The notes beneath the pieces are model-generated. The model did no database searches. It saw nothing but the letters and a program-made list of their open reading frames with translations, and was not told the DNA's origin. Source: Pseudomonas entomophila (lineage in GTDB: Bacteria > Pseudomonadota > Gammaproteobacteria > Pseudomonadales > Pseudomonadaceae). From it: DNA of 64,000 nucleotides. The number at the start of each line of letters is the position of its first letter. Position 1 is the first letter of the stretch. Below are positions 52,222 to 60,997 of this stretch, in pieces. The position numbers and the translations under genes are program-made. The stretch is from positions 1-64,000 of the forward strand of contig NZ_JARPQB010000015.1 of NCBI RefSeq assembly GCF_029478665.1, in the 5' to 3' direction.

Positions 52222-53022
52222 ATGCACATGCCCATCAACACCTTCAAGCAACGCCTGCGCAGCGGCCAGGCGCAGATCGGATTGTGGCTCGGTCTGGCCG
52301 ATCCCTATTGCGCGGAACTGGCGGCCAACGCCGGCTTCGACTGGCTGCTGCTCGACGGCGAGCACGCGCCCAACGACCTGCGCAGCCTGCTCGGCCAGTT
52401 GCAGGCGGTGGCGCCCTACCCGGCCCAGCCGATCGTGCGCCCGGTGATCGGCGATACCGCGCTGATCAAGCAACTGCTCGACATTGGCGCGCAGACGCTG
52501 CTGGTGCCCATGGTCGAGAGCGCCGAGCAGGCGCGTGGGCTGGTGCGTGCCATGCGCTACCCGCCCGAAGGCGTGCGCGGGGTGGGCAGCGCCCTGGCCC
52601 GGGCATCGCGCTGGAACAGCATTCCCGGCTATCTGGACCAGGCCGACGAACAGATGTGCCTGCTGGTGCAGATCGAGAACCGCGAGGGGTTGGCCAACCT
52701 CGATGCGATCTGCGCCGTCGACGGTGTCGATGGCGTGTTCATCGGCCCGGCCGACCTCAGCGCGGCCATGGGGCACCGGGGCAATCCGGGGCACCCCGAG
52801 GTGCAGGCCGCCATCGAGGACGCCCTGGTGCGGATCCAACAGGCCGGCAAGGCGGCGGGGATTCTCAGCGCCGACCCGCAGCTCGCCCGGCGCTACATCG
52901 AGCTGGGGGCAGCGTTCGTCGCCGTCGGCGTGGACACCACGGTGCTGATGCGTGGGTTGCAGACGCTGGCCGGGGTATTCAAGGAGGGCGCCGGGGTCAC
53001 CGTTCAGGGCGGGGTCTACTGA
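52222..53022 (+). CDS. hpaI: HpaI, 4-hydroxy-2-oxoheptanedioate aldolase
   Basis: 266 residues, [52 protein letters not shown]. Class II pyruvate aldolase: metal-binding Glu in [16 protein letters not shown] and Asp in [13 protein letters not shown], Arg/His near DGEHAPN. Cleaves to pyruvate and succinic semialdehyde. Last gene of the hpa operon; a REP element follows. Confidence 0.96.
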   Translation: MHMPINTFKQRLRSGQAQIGLWLGLADPYCAELAANAGFDWLLLDGEHAPNDLRSLLGQLQAVAPYPAQPIVRPVIGDTALIKQLLDIGAQTLLVPMVESAEQARGLVRAMRYPPEGVRGVGSALARASRWNSIPGYLDQADEQMCLLVQIENREGLANLDAICAVDGVDGVFIGPADLSAAMGHRGNPGHPEVQAAIEDALVRIQQAGKAAGILSADPQLARRYIELGAAFVAVGVDTTVLMRGLQTLAGVFKEGAGVTVQGGVY

Positions 53023-53036
53023 ACGGGCGCGCCCTC

Positions 53037-53077
53037 TGTAGGAGCGGCTTCAGCCGCGATCACCCGCAAGGCGGGTG
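53037..53077. repeat. REP-like element, GGCTTCAGCC family, single arm
   Basis: TGTAGGAGCGGCTTCAGCCG at 53037 followed by CACCCGCAAGGCGGGTG; the second REP arm is degenerate (GATCGCGGCAGCCACAGG near 53112). End of the hpa operon. The remaining bases to 53227 show nothing else. Confidence 0.82.
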
Positions 53078-53227
53078 CCATAGCCGAACCGCCCGCTGGC
53101 AGCCTCGGTCAAGATCGCGGCAGCCACAGGCAAGACACCTACCGCTCGTTAGGCGCCCAATACCCCGCAACAGCCAGCGCTTGTGCAAGCCCTGCTTTCC
53201 AACAATTCCAACTGTCCAGGCTGCGCC

Positions 53228-54526
53228 ATGATCAACATCGAAACGCCCACGTACTACACCGCCACCAAGAAGTACAACCTCAGCTTCCCCACCCTGGAAA
53301 GCGACATCGACGCCGATGTCGTGGTGATCGGCGGCGGATTCTCGGGCATCAACACCGCCCTGGAGCTGGCCGAGCAAGGCATCACCAATGTCGTCGTGCT
53401 CGAGGCCCGCTACCTGGGCTTCGGCGGCACTGGCCGCAACGGCGGGCAGATCATGGCCGGCATCGGCCACGACCTGGAGAAGATCAAGAGCAGCGTCGGC
53501 GAACAGGGCCTGCGCGAGATCTTCGAGATCAGCGAGCTGGGCGCCGGCATCATCAAGGCACGCATCGCCCGCTACCAGATCGACGCCGACTTCTGCCACG
53601 GCTACGGCTACATGGGCTTCAACGCCCGCCAGGAAAAGACCCTGCGTGCCTGGGAAAAGGACTTCAAGGCCATCAACGGCAAGGACGAGATCCGCTTCCT
53701 CGGCGGCTCGGAGGTCAAGCAGATCATCGGCTCCGACGCCTACAGCAGCGCCCTGCTGCACATGGGCGGCGGCCACGTGCATTCGCTGAACCTGCTGCTC
53801 GGCGAGGCCCAGGCCCTGGTCGGCCATGGCGCGCGGATCTTCGAACATAGCCCGGCCCTGGAGGTGCACTACGGCGAGCGCATCACCGTGCGCACCGGGA
53901 GTGGCTCGGTCAAGGCCGGCAAGCTGTTGTGGGCCTGCGACAGCTTCCTCAACAAGCTCGAACCCGAGCTGCACGCGCGCACCGTCAACACCTACGCCTT
54001 CCAACTGATGACCGAGCCGTTGTCGGACGAACTGATCCAGCGCATCAGCCCGATCCGCGGCGCCTACAGCGACATCCGCCCGGTGATCGACTATTACCGC
54101 GTCACCCGCGAGAACCGCCTGCTGTTCGGCGCCGCCACGCCTTTCGTGGAGCACATCCCGAACGACCTCAAGGCGTGGAACCGCAACCTGATGCTGAAGA
54201 TCTTCCCGTACCTCAAGGACGTGCGCATCGACCTGGCCTGGGGCGGCCCGATGGCCACCAGCGCCAACCTGTTCCCGCAGATCGGCACCCTGAGCAACCG
54301 CCCCAATGCCTTCTACGTGCAGGGCTATTCCGGTTTTGGCGTCACCCCCAGCCACATCATCTGCAAGATCCTCGCCGAAGGCATGAGCGAAGGCTCCAGC
54401 CGCTACGACCTGATCAGCTCGGTCAAGCACGCGCGCATCCTCGGCAAGGACCATATCCGCCCGCTGCTGCTGACCGCCGGCAAGACCGTGCATCAGCTGT
54501 CGGGCTTCTTCAACGGCCGCCGTTGA
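53228..54526 (+). CDS. FAD-dependent amine oxidase-like oxidoreductase (DAO family)
   Basis: 432 residues from ATG 53228 (MINIETPTYYTATKKYNLSFPTLESDID). FAD-binding Rossmann motif VVVIGGGFSGINTALELAEQG with the distal Glu in VVLEARYLGFGGTGRNGGQIM, then the DAO end block IGTLSNRPNAFYVQGYSGFGVTPSHI. This is the PuuB/gamma-glutamylputrescine oxidase-like branch that oxidises secondary or primary amines to aldehyde plus ammonia and H2O2. Next to the hpa operon and a FeaR-type regulator, it is a candidate first enzyme for tyramine or a similar amine. Followed 30 bases on by a cupin gene. Confidence 0.88.
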   Translation: MINIETPTYYTATKKYNLSFPTLESDIDADVVVIGGGFSGINTALELAEQGITNVVVLEARYLGFGGTGRNGGQIMAGIGHDLEKIKSSVGEQGLREIFEISELGAGIIKARIARYQIDADFCHGYGYMGFNARQEKTLRAWEKDFKAINGKDEIRFLGGSEVKQIIGSDAYSSALLHMGGGHVHSLNLLLGEAQALVGHGARIFEHSPALEVHYGERITVRTGSGSVKAGKLLWACDSFLNKLEPELHARTVNTYAFQLMTEPLSDELIQRISPIRGAYSDIRPVIDYYRVTRENRLLFGAATPFVEHIPNDLKAWNRNLMLKIFPYLKDVRIDLAWGGPMATSANLFPQIGTLSNRPNAFYVQGYSGFGVTPSHIICKILAEGMSEGSSRYDLISSVKHARILGKDHIRPLLLTAGKTVHQLSGFFNGRR

Positions 54527-54556
54527 TTCCTTTTCCCACCAGACTGGAGAACCACC

Positions 54557-54922
54557 ATGACCCTCACCGCCGTCCGCCAGGGTGTGCAACTGTCCGAACT
54601 CGACGCCTGGGGCACCGTTGCCGACCTGGGCTCGACCATCCTCGAAGGCGAGGTCAAGTGCTACGGCAAGATGACCCACGGGGCGCCGACCGACCCGGTC
54701 AGCAGCGCCTATTTCGGCACCACGCAAGGCAAGTTCCGCATGGTCTACCCGTTCAGTGAGCAGGCGGTGATCGTTACCGGCGAGATCCAGCTGACCGATG
54801 AGTCCACCGGGCAGGTGACGCGTTACAAGGCGGGGGATGCCTGGTTCGTGGCCAAGGGCACGCCGGTGTTGTGGGAGGTATTCAGCGAAACCTTCGTCAA
54901 GCACTATTTCGCGGTGGCCTGA
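54557..54922 (+). CDS. cupin-domain protein
   Basis: 121 residues, MTLTAVRQGVQLSELDAWGTVADLGSTILEGEVKCYGKMTHG. A DUF861-type cupin with the second motif YKAGDAWFVAKGTPVLWEVFSETFVKHYFA. ACTGGAGAA precedes the start. In several Pseudomonas loci such cupins accompany PuuB-like oxidases; they could bind the amine substrate or act as an auxiliary enzyme. Metal-ligand histidines are few, so catalysis is doubtful. Confidence 0.82.
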   Translation: MTLTAVRQGVQLSELDAWGTVADLGSTILEGEVKCYGKMTHGAPTDPVSSAYFGTTQGKFRMVYPFSEQAVIVTGEIQLTDESTGQVTRYKAGDAWFVAKGTPVLWEVFSETFVKHYFAVA

Positions 54923-55162
54923 TAGCCCGCATCGCCAGGCGAGGTCGGTGTCGTCATCCAAGTGGACGAAAGCCGGACTTCGCCTTGCTTTGCGATGCGT
55001 ATGGCGCACTGTTCGGCGACACCTGTCCAACCGGCTGCACAATTGACCAGAAGCCGCCCCCGCCAGTGCGAGCATCATCCTCGGAACATCGCGCGGGCCG
55101 GAATCAGGACAGCAGGCATTGACATCGAATGCAACGCTTTTGCTTAACGGTTCTAAACTAAA
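54923..55162 (+). other. intergenic region before the cyclase toxin gene
   Basis: 240 bases without a supported gene and more AT-rich toward its end. TTGACA at 55119-55124 is a good -35, but no convincing -10 lies at the correct distance. Confidence 0.5.
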
Positions 55163-56434
55163 TTGACGGCAATCGACAATGACATCCTCGAGAATTTGAG
55201 AACGTTCGGATCTTCAAGTCAGTTTGCAGGCCTGTCTATGCCACTGTCATCCTGCTCTTCATGTGATCCTTATGCCGCCCCCCAACTCCCCACGCAAACC
55301 GCTTCAACACCCACCGCCAGCGGCAATGAAGGCCTTCAATCGGTAATCGAGGCCGTCAAGTCCAACACCGGGGTGGTTACCGCCCACCTCTCTCGGCTGC
55401 AGGCATTCGCGAGTGAACACAACCTTGTGATCGCCCTCCGCCCTGTCGAAACTGCCGCGACGGTGCTCATAGAAGCAGGCCATCCGACCAAGAGTTTTCA
55501 TGTCAAAGGCAAGAGTTCGAACTGGGGACCACACGCGGGCATGATCCCCGTTGAACAAGGCTTGAGTAAACTTGAGCGCTGCATTTCCGATACAGCCCGG
55601 ATCGACAAATTCAATCAACAAGTGCAGGCATGCATGGAGGAGCACCACGCCGCATCGAGCCAGCTCTGCCTATCCCGGACACGACTCGACTATCTGATGG
55701 ACCACAAACTGATCGACAGCTGGGAAATCAACGTCAAGGCGAAACAATTGACCCTCAAGGCCACCGGGCCAAGTGGCACCCAGTATGATTTCCTGGGCAT
55801 AGGCAAGGATAACGGCGAATACCTGATTTTCCAGGCAGGTGAACCACTGCAGGTGCTCGCCAGCGCATCATCCGGCGTCCCCTTGACCGCGGACTACGAC
55901 CTGCTGCTAGTCGCCCCTCATATCAGCGACCATGGGCCGCAGGACAAGTTGCTCATCCCGGATGTCAGCCACCAGGTCTTCACCCGTCGACTGAGCGGCT
56001 ACAAAGCCATTCCCAGCGAACTGAGCCATCACTTCCAGAGCGCGGAGGCCTTCTACAGCCAGGAGCACCCCGACAAGGGCAATATCAACCCCCGGCTCGA
56101 GGCACTCATCCCTCGAATGAACCAGGCATTGGTGGGAGAAGGCGAACCTATCATTCATCACAGCGCCGACTCGGGTAACCCTTTTACCGACACTTCCAGC
56201 AACTTCCCTGCAACGTTCATTCTGCCGCGCAAGCTCGGAAGGTTTGATGAAGTCGTGGTCGTGACCAATGACGACGAAATGTCCGAGTTGGTGCAGACAC
56301 TGAAGAACCTGGGTTACCAAGTTCCCATCAATCCACTTTGGAGCGAGCAACTGACGCGTATTCGCCGCGACGATTTCAATTCGGTGAGAGACATGTTCAA
56401 CCAGATGAACAACGCTGATAACCGTGGTGAATAG
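55163..56434 (+). CDS. ExoY/edema-factor-like nucleotidyl cyclase toxin
   Basis: 423 residues if started at TTG 55163; ATG 55238 (398 residues, AGG nine bases upstream) is the alternative. All three catalytic regions of the anthrax edema factor/CyaA/ExoY family are present: PTKSFHVKGKSSNWGPHAG with K110 and K117 (same spacing as ExoY K81/K88), TADYDLLLVAP with D244 and D246, and HHSADSGNPF with H333 and N339, then NFPATFILPR. ExoY is a type III effector that needs host F-actin and makes cGMP/cAMP. No secretion genes or signal peptide are visible here, and the N-terminus is Ser/Thr/Pro-rich (SSCSSCDPYAAPQLPTQTAS), like an effector leader. Confidence 0.93.
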   Translation: MTAIDNDILENLRTFGSSSQFAGLSMPLSSCSSCDPYAAPQLPTQTASTPTASGNEGLQSVIEAVKSNTGVVTAHLSRLQAFASEHNLVIALRPVETAATVLIEAGHPTKSFHVKGKSSNWGPHAGMIPVEQGLSKLERCISDTARIDKFNQQVQACMEEHHAASSQLCLSRTRLDYLMDHKLIDSWEINVKAKQLTLKATGPSGTQYDFLGIGKDNGEYLIFQAGEPLQVLASASSGVPLTADYDLLLVAPHISDHGPQDKLLIPDVSHQVFTRRLSGYKAIPSELSHHFQSAEAFYSQEHPDKGNINPRLEALIPRMNQALVGEGEPIIHHSADSGNPFTDTSSNFPATFILPRKLGRFDEVVVVTNDDEMSELVQTLKNLGYQVPINPLWSEQLTRIRRDDFNSVRDMFNQMNNADNRGE

Positions 56435-56559
56435 CATGCACGCTGTCGGCCATCCCGGTTCAGCCCCCTGCAACTATTGCGAACGGCGGCAGCACCACAG
56501 CCCTTTTCTTCCTGGCGGTGCCTTGCGCGGAATTACCCTGCCTTGATGGGTTCTGGAGC

Positions 56560-56584
56560 AAGTCGGCCGCACCGGCCGACTTTT
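56560..56584 (+). terminator. terminator after the cyclase toxin gene
   Basis: AAGTCGGCC-GCACC-GGCCGACTT then TTCG: 9-bp stem with a short U-run, between the toxin gene and the convergent feaR-type gene. It may serve both directions. Bases 56435-56559 show nothing else. Confidence 0.7.
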
Positions 56585-56601
56585 CGACGAAAGGCTTCTG
56601 C

Positions 56602-57573
56602 TCAGCGTGCCGCCATCAACGCCATCGCCCGGAAATCCTTCGGCGACTGCTCGAACTGCTTCTTGAACGCCCGGCTGAAATGCGCCGAATCGGTGAACCC
56701 CCACTTGTAGGCGATGGAGGTGATCGACTCGCGCTTGAGGAACGGGTTGGACAGATCATCCGCGCTGCGCTTGAGCCGTGAACGCTGGATATACCGGCAG
56801 ACGCTGTCCCCCTCCTCCTCGAACAACCGGTACAGGTGCCGCACCGAGATGCTCAGGCGTTCGGCCAGGTTGGCAGGCGTCAGGCCGGGCTGGCCCAGTG
56901 ACTCGTCTATTACCTTTTGCACATAACCGCGCAGGTTGTCGCCGCTCAGACCCGACAACGCCCCAGGGTTGTCGTCGGCCCGTTCGAAGCCCGGCTCCAA
57001 CAGGGCAATGAAGGCCGCCTGCAGGGCTTCGCCTTGCGTGCCACCCGCGTCGTCCCCCTCACGGCACAGCTGGTCCATCAGCAGGTGCAGCATGCGCCCG
57101 CAGGCGTTGGTCGAGGAGATCTTGCCGAAGGTCGCTCCCGGCCCGGTCACGTGTTTGCGCACCTGTTCGCGGGACAGCGCCAGCGACACATGCTCGATCA
57201 GCCCGAACGGGGTGATTTCGCACGGTCCCACCGAGTCCATCAGCAGCAGCTCGCCGGGCGACAGCTGGATGCTCACGCCACCCTGGGTGATCTGCGAGTA
57301 GCCCATGCGCTGGCTGACCAGGAAACAGTGCTGGTCGTCGTCGCGGTCAGGGTTGTCGCCCAGGCGGCGGATATTGCCGGCGTTGGTGCGCAGGTTGGCC
57401 AGGGCCAGCCCGGCGCGGTTGAAGGTCGAGACCTCGCCGATGAACAGCGAGCGGTTGAAGGCGAGCTCGGTCTGGAACTGGCCACAGACCTGCTGCATGG
57501 CCATGGTCCAGCGCTCCAGGCCGTCGTGGGCCGGGTTTGCGCGATGCACTGAAGCGGACTGGGGCAAGGACAT
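56602..57573 (-). CDS. feaR: FeaR-like AraC-family activator
   Basis: 323 residues from ATG 57573 (MSLPQSASVHRANPAHDG) with a strong GGAGG seven bases upstream; a longer start is rejected. The N-terminal ~200 residues (ALSREQVRKHVTG etc.) match the FeaR/TynR effector domain, and the C-terminal AraC pair of helix-turn-helices is complete (LAERLSISVRHLYRLFEEEGDSVCRYIQRSRLKRSADDLS ... YKWGFTDSAHFSRAFKKQFEQSPKDFR). E. coli FeaR activates tyramine oxidase and phenylacetaldehyde dehydrogenase. It probably controls the oxidase, dehydrogenase and transport genes of this region. An AACAACAA motif and a TTAACATGTTAT box lie upstream. Confidence 0.88.
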   Translation of the reverse strand: MSLPQSASVHRANPAHDGLERWTMAMQQVCGQFQTELAFNRSLFIGEVSTFNRAGLALANLRTNAGNIRRLGDNPDRDDDQHCFLVSQRMGYSQITQGGVSIQLSPGELLLMDSVGPCEITPFGLIEHVSLALSREQVRKHVTGPGATFGKISSTNACGRMLHLLMDQLCREGDDAGGTQGEALQAAFIALLEPGFERADDNPGALSGLSGDNLRGYVQKVIDESLGQPGLTPANLAERLSISVRHLYRLFEEEGDSVCRYIQRSRLKRSADDLSNPFLKRESITSIAYKWGFTDSAHFSRAFKKQFEQSPKDFRAMALMAAR

Positions 57574-57594
57574 GACAACCTCCACTCGCAACGA

Positions 57595-57602
57595 TTGTTG
57601 TT
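57595..57602 (-). promoter_or_regulatory. Crc/Hfq-type AACAACAA motif upstream of feaR
   Basis: ATAACAACAATCG on the reverse strand, 22 bases before the start codon and just upstream of the GGAGG site. Confidence 0.5.
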
Positions 57603-57615
57603 ATGGAGGCAATTG

Positions 57616-57627
57616 TTAACATGTTAT
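57616..57627. promoter_or_regulatory. TTAACATGTTAT box in the feaR promoter
   Basis: TTAACATGTTAT within AATTGTTAACATGTTATCAA matches the putative HpaR core TTAACATATTAA at 10 of 12 positions and is near-palindromic. Confidence 0.45.
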
Positions 57628-57652
57628 CAATGAACGTACAACTGTCATCTCT

Positions 57653-57736
57653 TGTAGGAGCGGCTTCAGCCGCGATGCCGGTATCGCGGTGCCTGCCACC
57701 CGCTTTGCGGGTGATCGCGGCTGAAGCCGCTCCTAC
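57653..57736. repeat. REP-like inverted pair, GGCTTCAGCC family
   Basis: TTGTAGGAGCGGCTTCAGCC at 57653 and its inverse ending 57736, upstream of feaR and downstream of the DUF3156 gene. Confidence 0.9.
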
Positions 57737-57752
57737 CCAGAGGGCGTTGGAT

Positions 57753-58316
57753 TCAGAGGCCGCGCAGGGCGTGCGCGAGGGCGTCGAAGGCCTGCCAGAG
57801 GTGACAGGACTGCTCGCCAGAGAGGGGGATGTAGCGACGGAAGGCCGGCATGCGGTTGACCACCTCACTGGCGCCCATGTGCTCCAGGGTCACCTGCCAT
57901 TGGCCATCGCGGCACTCGATGGCCAGGCGCTTGAAATCCAAGGGCATCAGGGTGGCGTGTGCCTCTTCGAGGCGTGAATCGAGCGCCTCGAACAATCCCT
58001 GGTCGCCGCCACGCCGTCGGCACGCCAGGCCAGTGCGGCGCAGCACGCCCGTATGATGCAGTTCGGCCCGCAGCGTGCCCTGCCCCAAGGCCGGCACGCG
58101 CAGGATGAACTCGCACATCACCAGATGCATCAGCAGGTGACTCTCGGTACGCTCGCGCACTTCGATCCGCGGGCCACCCTCGCGGTAGGTAAACGATGCT
58201 GCGGATTGCAAATCCGTCAATCCCAGGTTTCGCCACAGCCGCTGCAAGGTCGCCCCCGGCCGGTAGCCAGCCGGGGCACGCGGCCCTGTCAGGCGCTCAA
58301 GCCAGCTTGCCGACAT
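57753..58316 (-). CDS. DUF3156 family protein
   Basis: 187 residues from ATG 58316 (MSASWLERLTGPRAPAGYRPGATLQRLWRNLGLTD); the longer upstream frame overlaps the permease antisense and is rejected. The start lies 20 bases inside the permease gene, so it is co-translated. GATLQRLWRNLGL and the end RRYIPLSGEQSCHLWQAFDALAHALRGL match the DUF3156 family of Pseudomonas, often found beside amine transport genes. Function unknown; its position behind the permease suggests a role in amine uptake or sensing. Confidence 0.8.
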   Translation of the reverse strand: MSASWLERLTGPRAPAGYRPGATLQRLWRNLGLTDLQSAASFTYREGGPRIEVRERTESHLLMHLVMCEFILRVPALGQGTLRAELHHTGVLRRTGLACRRRGGDQGLFEALDSRLEEAHATLMPLDFKRLAIECRDGQWQVTLEHMGASEVVNRMPAFRRYIPLSGEQSCHLWQAFDALAHALRGL

Positions 58317-59796
58317 GCCGCACCTGCTCGCTGTGGGATTGGCCGGGTTCGGCGGCGAACTCTTTCTCCAGCACATCCTCGACCCGCGCCGGCTTGAACG
58401 GATTGACCTTCTGCACGCACAGGGTCCAGAACAGCGCGTAGGCTGCCGTGGCGCCAAGCATGGCCGCAAACGGCACATACACCTCGGCGGGGTTCATGCC
58501 CGGTGGCGTAATGAACCACATGCCCAGCAGGATACCGATGCTGGAGACGATCTGCGGCAGCGGGAACAGCGGCGAACGGTAGGCGCGCGGCAGGTCGGGG
58601 CGACGGATGCGCAGGATCACCACCGACAGGGTCACCAGCAGGTAGGCCGTGCTCCAGGCACACACCGCAGCCAGCACCAGGTGCAGGATATTGTCGGTGT
58701 TGCCGCCCAGGTACCAGGCGTGCAGGCACGGGATCAGCGCCACCACCAGGATGCACAGCAGCGGCGTCTTGAAGCGCGGGTGCAGGTAGGTGAAGACCTT
58801 GGGCAGGGCGCCGTCCACGGCCATGCCGTAGAGGATCCGCGGCACGCCGGCCATCAACGTGTTGATGGTGGCGGCCCCGGCGAACAGGAAGCCGATGCCC
58901 AGCCACACCGGGCCGATATCGCCCATCACCTGCTCGGCGAAGCGTGGAATGGCCATGGGCGTGTCCAGCAGGTGCACGCCGCTGGCCGCGTCGAGCACCA
59001 CGTTCTCCACCTGGCGCTTCATCGCCGCGCCATAGATGAACATGCAGCTGGCCACACCAAACAGCCCGAGGGCCATGGCCTTGGGCATGACCCAGGCCGA
59101 GCGGCGCAGCTCAGGGGCCAGCGGGGTGACGAACTCGCAGCCGACGAACATGAACATGGCCATGCCCACCAGCGACAGGATGGTCATCAGGTCGGTCCCC
59201 ACCAGCGACACCCCGAACGGCCCCTCCAGCTCGACGGCCGGCGCGGCGATCAAGCCAAGCACGCCGAATACCATCAGCGTGGTCCACATACCGAAGGTCA
59301 GCACCACCTCGGCGCGGCCGAACGCGCTGACGCCGAAGGCGTTGAGCACGCCGAACACCAGCACGAAGCCCACCCCCAGCAGCCACGAGCCACCGGCCGA
59401 TTCGGCGAGGGTATTGAGGTGCTCGAAGTTCACCAGGGCCATCACTCCGGACAGGATGGTCTCGGCGGTGCCGGCGAACACATGCACGATCAGGTAGGCC
59501 GACAGGGTACCGGTGATGGCGAAGAAGCGGCCCAGGCCGCAGTTGATGTAGTCGTACACGGAGCCGGTGGTCGGCAGGATCGCCGCGGCTTCGGCGAAGG
59601 TGGTCGATTGCGCGAGCATCATCACCGCGGCGATCACCATGGCCACGGCGAAGGCGCTGCCGCCGATGCCGAAGCCCATGGTCGCGGTGAGGATGACCGG
59701 GCTGGCCATGATCAGGCCGACGGTGCTGGCCAATGCGGTGGGGAATCCGACGGTGCCGCGGTTCAGGTGCTCGGTGAGCTTATTGTTGATTGTCAT
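58297..59796 (-). CDS. APC-family amine/amino acid permease, probable tyramine-type
   Basis: 499 residues, MTINNKLTEHLNRGTVGFPTALASTVGLIMASPVILTATMGFGIGG. Twelve hydrophobic helices of the amino acid-polyamine-organocation family with the GSVYDYINCGLG second-helix signature. In P. putida U a permease sits with the tyramine/dopamine (tyn) and hpa genes; here the surrounding dehydrogenase, feaR, oxidase and hpa genes make uptake of tyramine, dopamine or a similar amine the most likely role. AACAATAA within codons 4-6 is a possible Crc site. Confidence 0.88.
   Translation of the reverse strand: MTINNKLTEHLNRGTVGFPTALASTVGLIMASPVILTATMGFGIGGSAFAVAMVIAAVMMLAQSTTFAEAAAILPTTGSVYDYINCGLGRFFAITGTLSAYLIVHVFAGTAETILSGVMALVNFEHLNTLAESAGGSWLLGVGFVLVFGVLNAFGVSAFGRAEVVLTFGMWTTLMVFGVLGLIAAPAVELEGPFGVSLVGTDLMTILSLVGMAMFMFVGCEFVTPLAPELRRSAWVMPKAMALGLFGVASCMFIYGAAMKRQVENVVLDAASGVHLLDTPMAIPRFAEQVMGDIGPVWLGIGFLFAGAATINTLMAGVPRILYGMAVDGALPKVFTYLHPRFKTPLLCILVVALIPCLHAWYLGGNTDNILHLVLAAVCAWSTAYLLVTLSVVILRIRRPDLPRAYRSPLFPLPQIVSSIGILLGMWFITPPGMNPAEVYVPFAAMLGATAAYALFWTLCVQKVNPFKPARVEDVLEKEFAAEPGQSHSEQVRHVGKLA
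59780..59787 (-). promoter_or_regulatory. Crc/Hfq-type AACAATAA motif at permease start
   Basis: ATGACAATCAACAATAAGC: the motif spans codons 4-6 of the permease, where Hfq-Crc could block initiation. Confidence 0.5.
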
Positions 59797-59969
59797 GGGC
59801 GGGCCCTGGCTGGACGAGGAAGGTGCTATGCCGGGTTACTGTGGCCTGTGTCCATGGCGCTGTCTTGCTCCTGCCTGCCGCTGGCCTTGCAATTCTCTGC
59901 CAGCGTCGGCGAAAACCGATGACTCATCGATATCGCTCACCGCATTGCCTGGCACCGGCCTTGCCGGTG

Positions 59970-59995
59970 TTCGCCAGCAAGGCTGGCTCCTACAG
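59970..59995. repeat. REP-like element, CCAGC-AAG-GCTGG family, single
   Basis: TTCGCCAGCAAGGCTGGCTC ... CTACAGG, between the permease and the hydroxylase reductase gene. The rest of 59797-60047 shows nothing else. Confidence 0.85.
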
Positions 59996-60047
59996 GTTTA
60001 CAGCCAGGCGCAAGTTGCACGGGATACCTGTAGGAGATCATTCCAGA

Positions 60048-60965
60048 TCAACGGGCAATGATCGCCTTGAGCACGGTCTTGAAGGTCTCCAGCTGTTCGT
60101 GGCTGAACTGGCCGAACACTTGTTCCTGCTGGGCCTGGGCAATACCCCACAGCCCCTCGGTTGCCTCACGACCGTCCTCGGTCAGACAGACCCGGCCATT
60201 ATCCTCAGCCACCAGCCCCTTGCGCGCAAGGTTGGCCACGGCTTCGCCCACCTCGCGCTCGGGCATCGCCACTTCCCGCAAAAGGTCGGCTGGCGACAGG
60301 CCTGCGTCGTGCTCCAGCACCAGCAACATACGGGCCTCGCTGGTGCGCAGGCCGGTGGCCAGTTGCCGGGGTTGGTAATCACCCTGGTAAGCGCGTAGCG
60401 CCTGGGTCATCAGGTAGTACAGGTTGTGTTGCAAGCGGCCCTGGAAATGACTGCGGCCATCGCCACGCGGGGCCATGCGCGGGTGTGGCAGGACCATGGA
60501 ATAGGCGCCCTGGTGATAGAGCAAGGGCGAGCGACCGAGGTCGTCGAACGCCAGGACCCTGCCCACCAGGATCCAGTGGTCGCCGCCATCGAGTTGCTGG
60601 AACGTCTGGCACCGAAAGCGCGCCGCACAGTTCGCCAACAGCGGTGCACCGCCCTCGCCCACTTCGTACTCGATACCGGCGAAGCGGTCATCGCTGGGGC
60701 GGGCGAACGTGTTGGACAGATCGATCTGATCGGCGGCCAGCACATTGACCGCGAAGTGCCCGGCGGCCTCGAACACGGCATGGCTGCTGGAGCGCTTGTC
60801 GATGCTCCAAAGGACCAGCGGTGGGTCGAGGGACACCGAGTTGAAGCTGTTGGCGGTGACACCGACCTTGCGGCCAGCGGCATCGGCGGCGGTGATCACG
60901 GTCACGCCGGTGGCGAAGTTGCCCAAGGCGCGACGGAAGGCGCGCGAGTCGAACGAGGTAGTCAT
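60048..60965 (-). CDS. 4-hydroxyphenylacetate 3-hydroxylase, flavin reductase with MarR domain (C1 type)
   Basis: 305 residues from ATG 60965 (MTTSFDSRAFRRALGNFATGVTVITAADAAGR), GGAG at 7 bases; an in-frame ATG 60983 (6 residues longer) sits on an AACAACAA motif. Residues 1 to ~165 are an HpaC-like FMN reductase (NFATGVTVIT, VGVTANSFNSVSLDPPLVLW, YSMVLPHPRMAPRG), residues ~180-305 a MarR-like domain (PADLLREVAMPEREVGEAVANLARKGLVAEDNGRVCLTEDGREATEGL). This fusion is the C1 component known from Acinetobacter, where the MarR domain senses substrate and controls FMNH2 release. It supplies FMNH2 to the oxygenase next door. Confidence 0.93.
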   Translation of the reverse strand: MTTSFDSRAFRRALGNFATGVTVITAADAAGRKVGVTANSFNSVSLDPPLVLWSIDKRSSSHAVFEAAGHFAVNVLAADQIDLSNTFARPSDDRFAGIEYEVGEGGAPLLANCAARFRCQTFQQLDGGDHWILVGRVLAFDDLGRSPLLYHQGAYSMVLPHPRMAPRGDGRSHFQGRLQHNLYYLMTQALRAYQGDYQPRQLATGLRTSEARMLLVLEHDAGLSPADLLREVAMPEREVGEAVANLARKGLVAEDNGRVCLTEDGREATEGLWGIAQAQQEQVFGQFSHEQLETFKTVLKAIIAR

Positions 60966-60982
60966 GCAAGGCTCCGGATTCA

Positions 60983-60990
60983 TTGTTGTT
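60983..60990 (-). promoter_or_regulatory. Crc/Hfq-type AACAACAA motif before C1 reductase
   Basis: CTAGAACAACAATGAATCC, with the same layout as at hpaA (AGAACAACAATGA). Confidence 0.6.
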
Positions 60991-60997
60991 CTAGGGC

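Noticed and set aside
55119..55162. TTGACA considered as part of a full promoter for the cyclase gene
   Set aside because: No acceptable -10 at 16-18 bases; the best AT-rich boxes are too far away.
58315..59922. Open forward frame of 535 codons opposite the APC permease
   Set aside because: His/Gln-rich low-complexity translation antisense to a complete permease.
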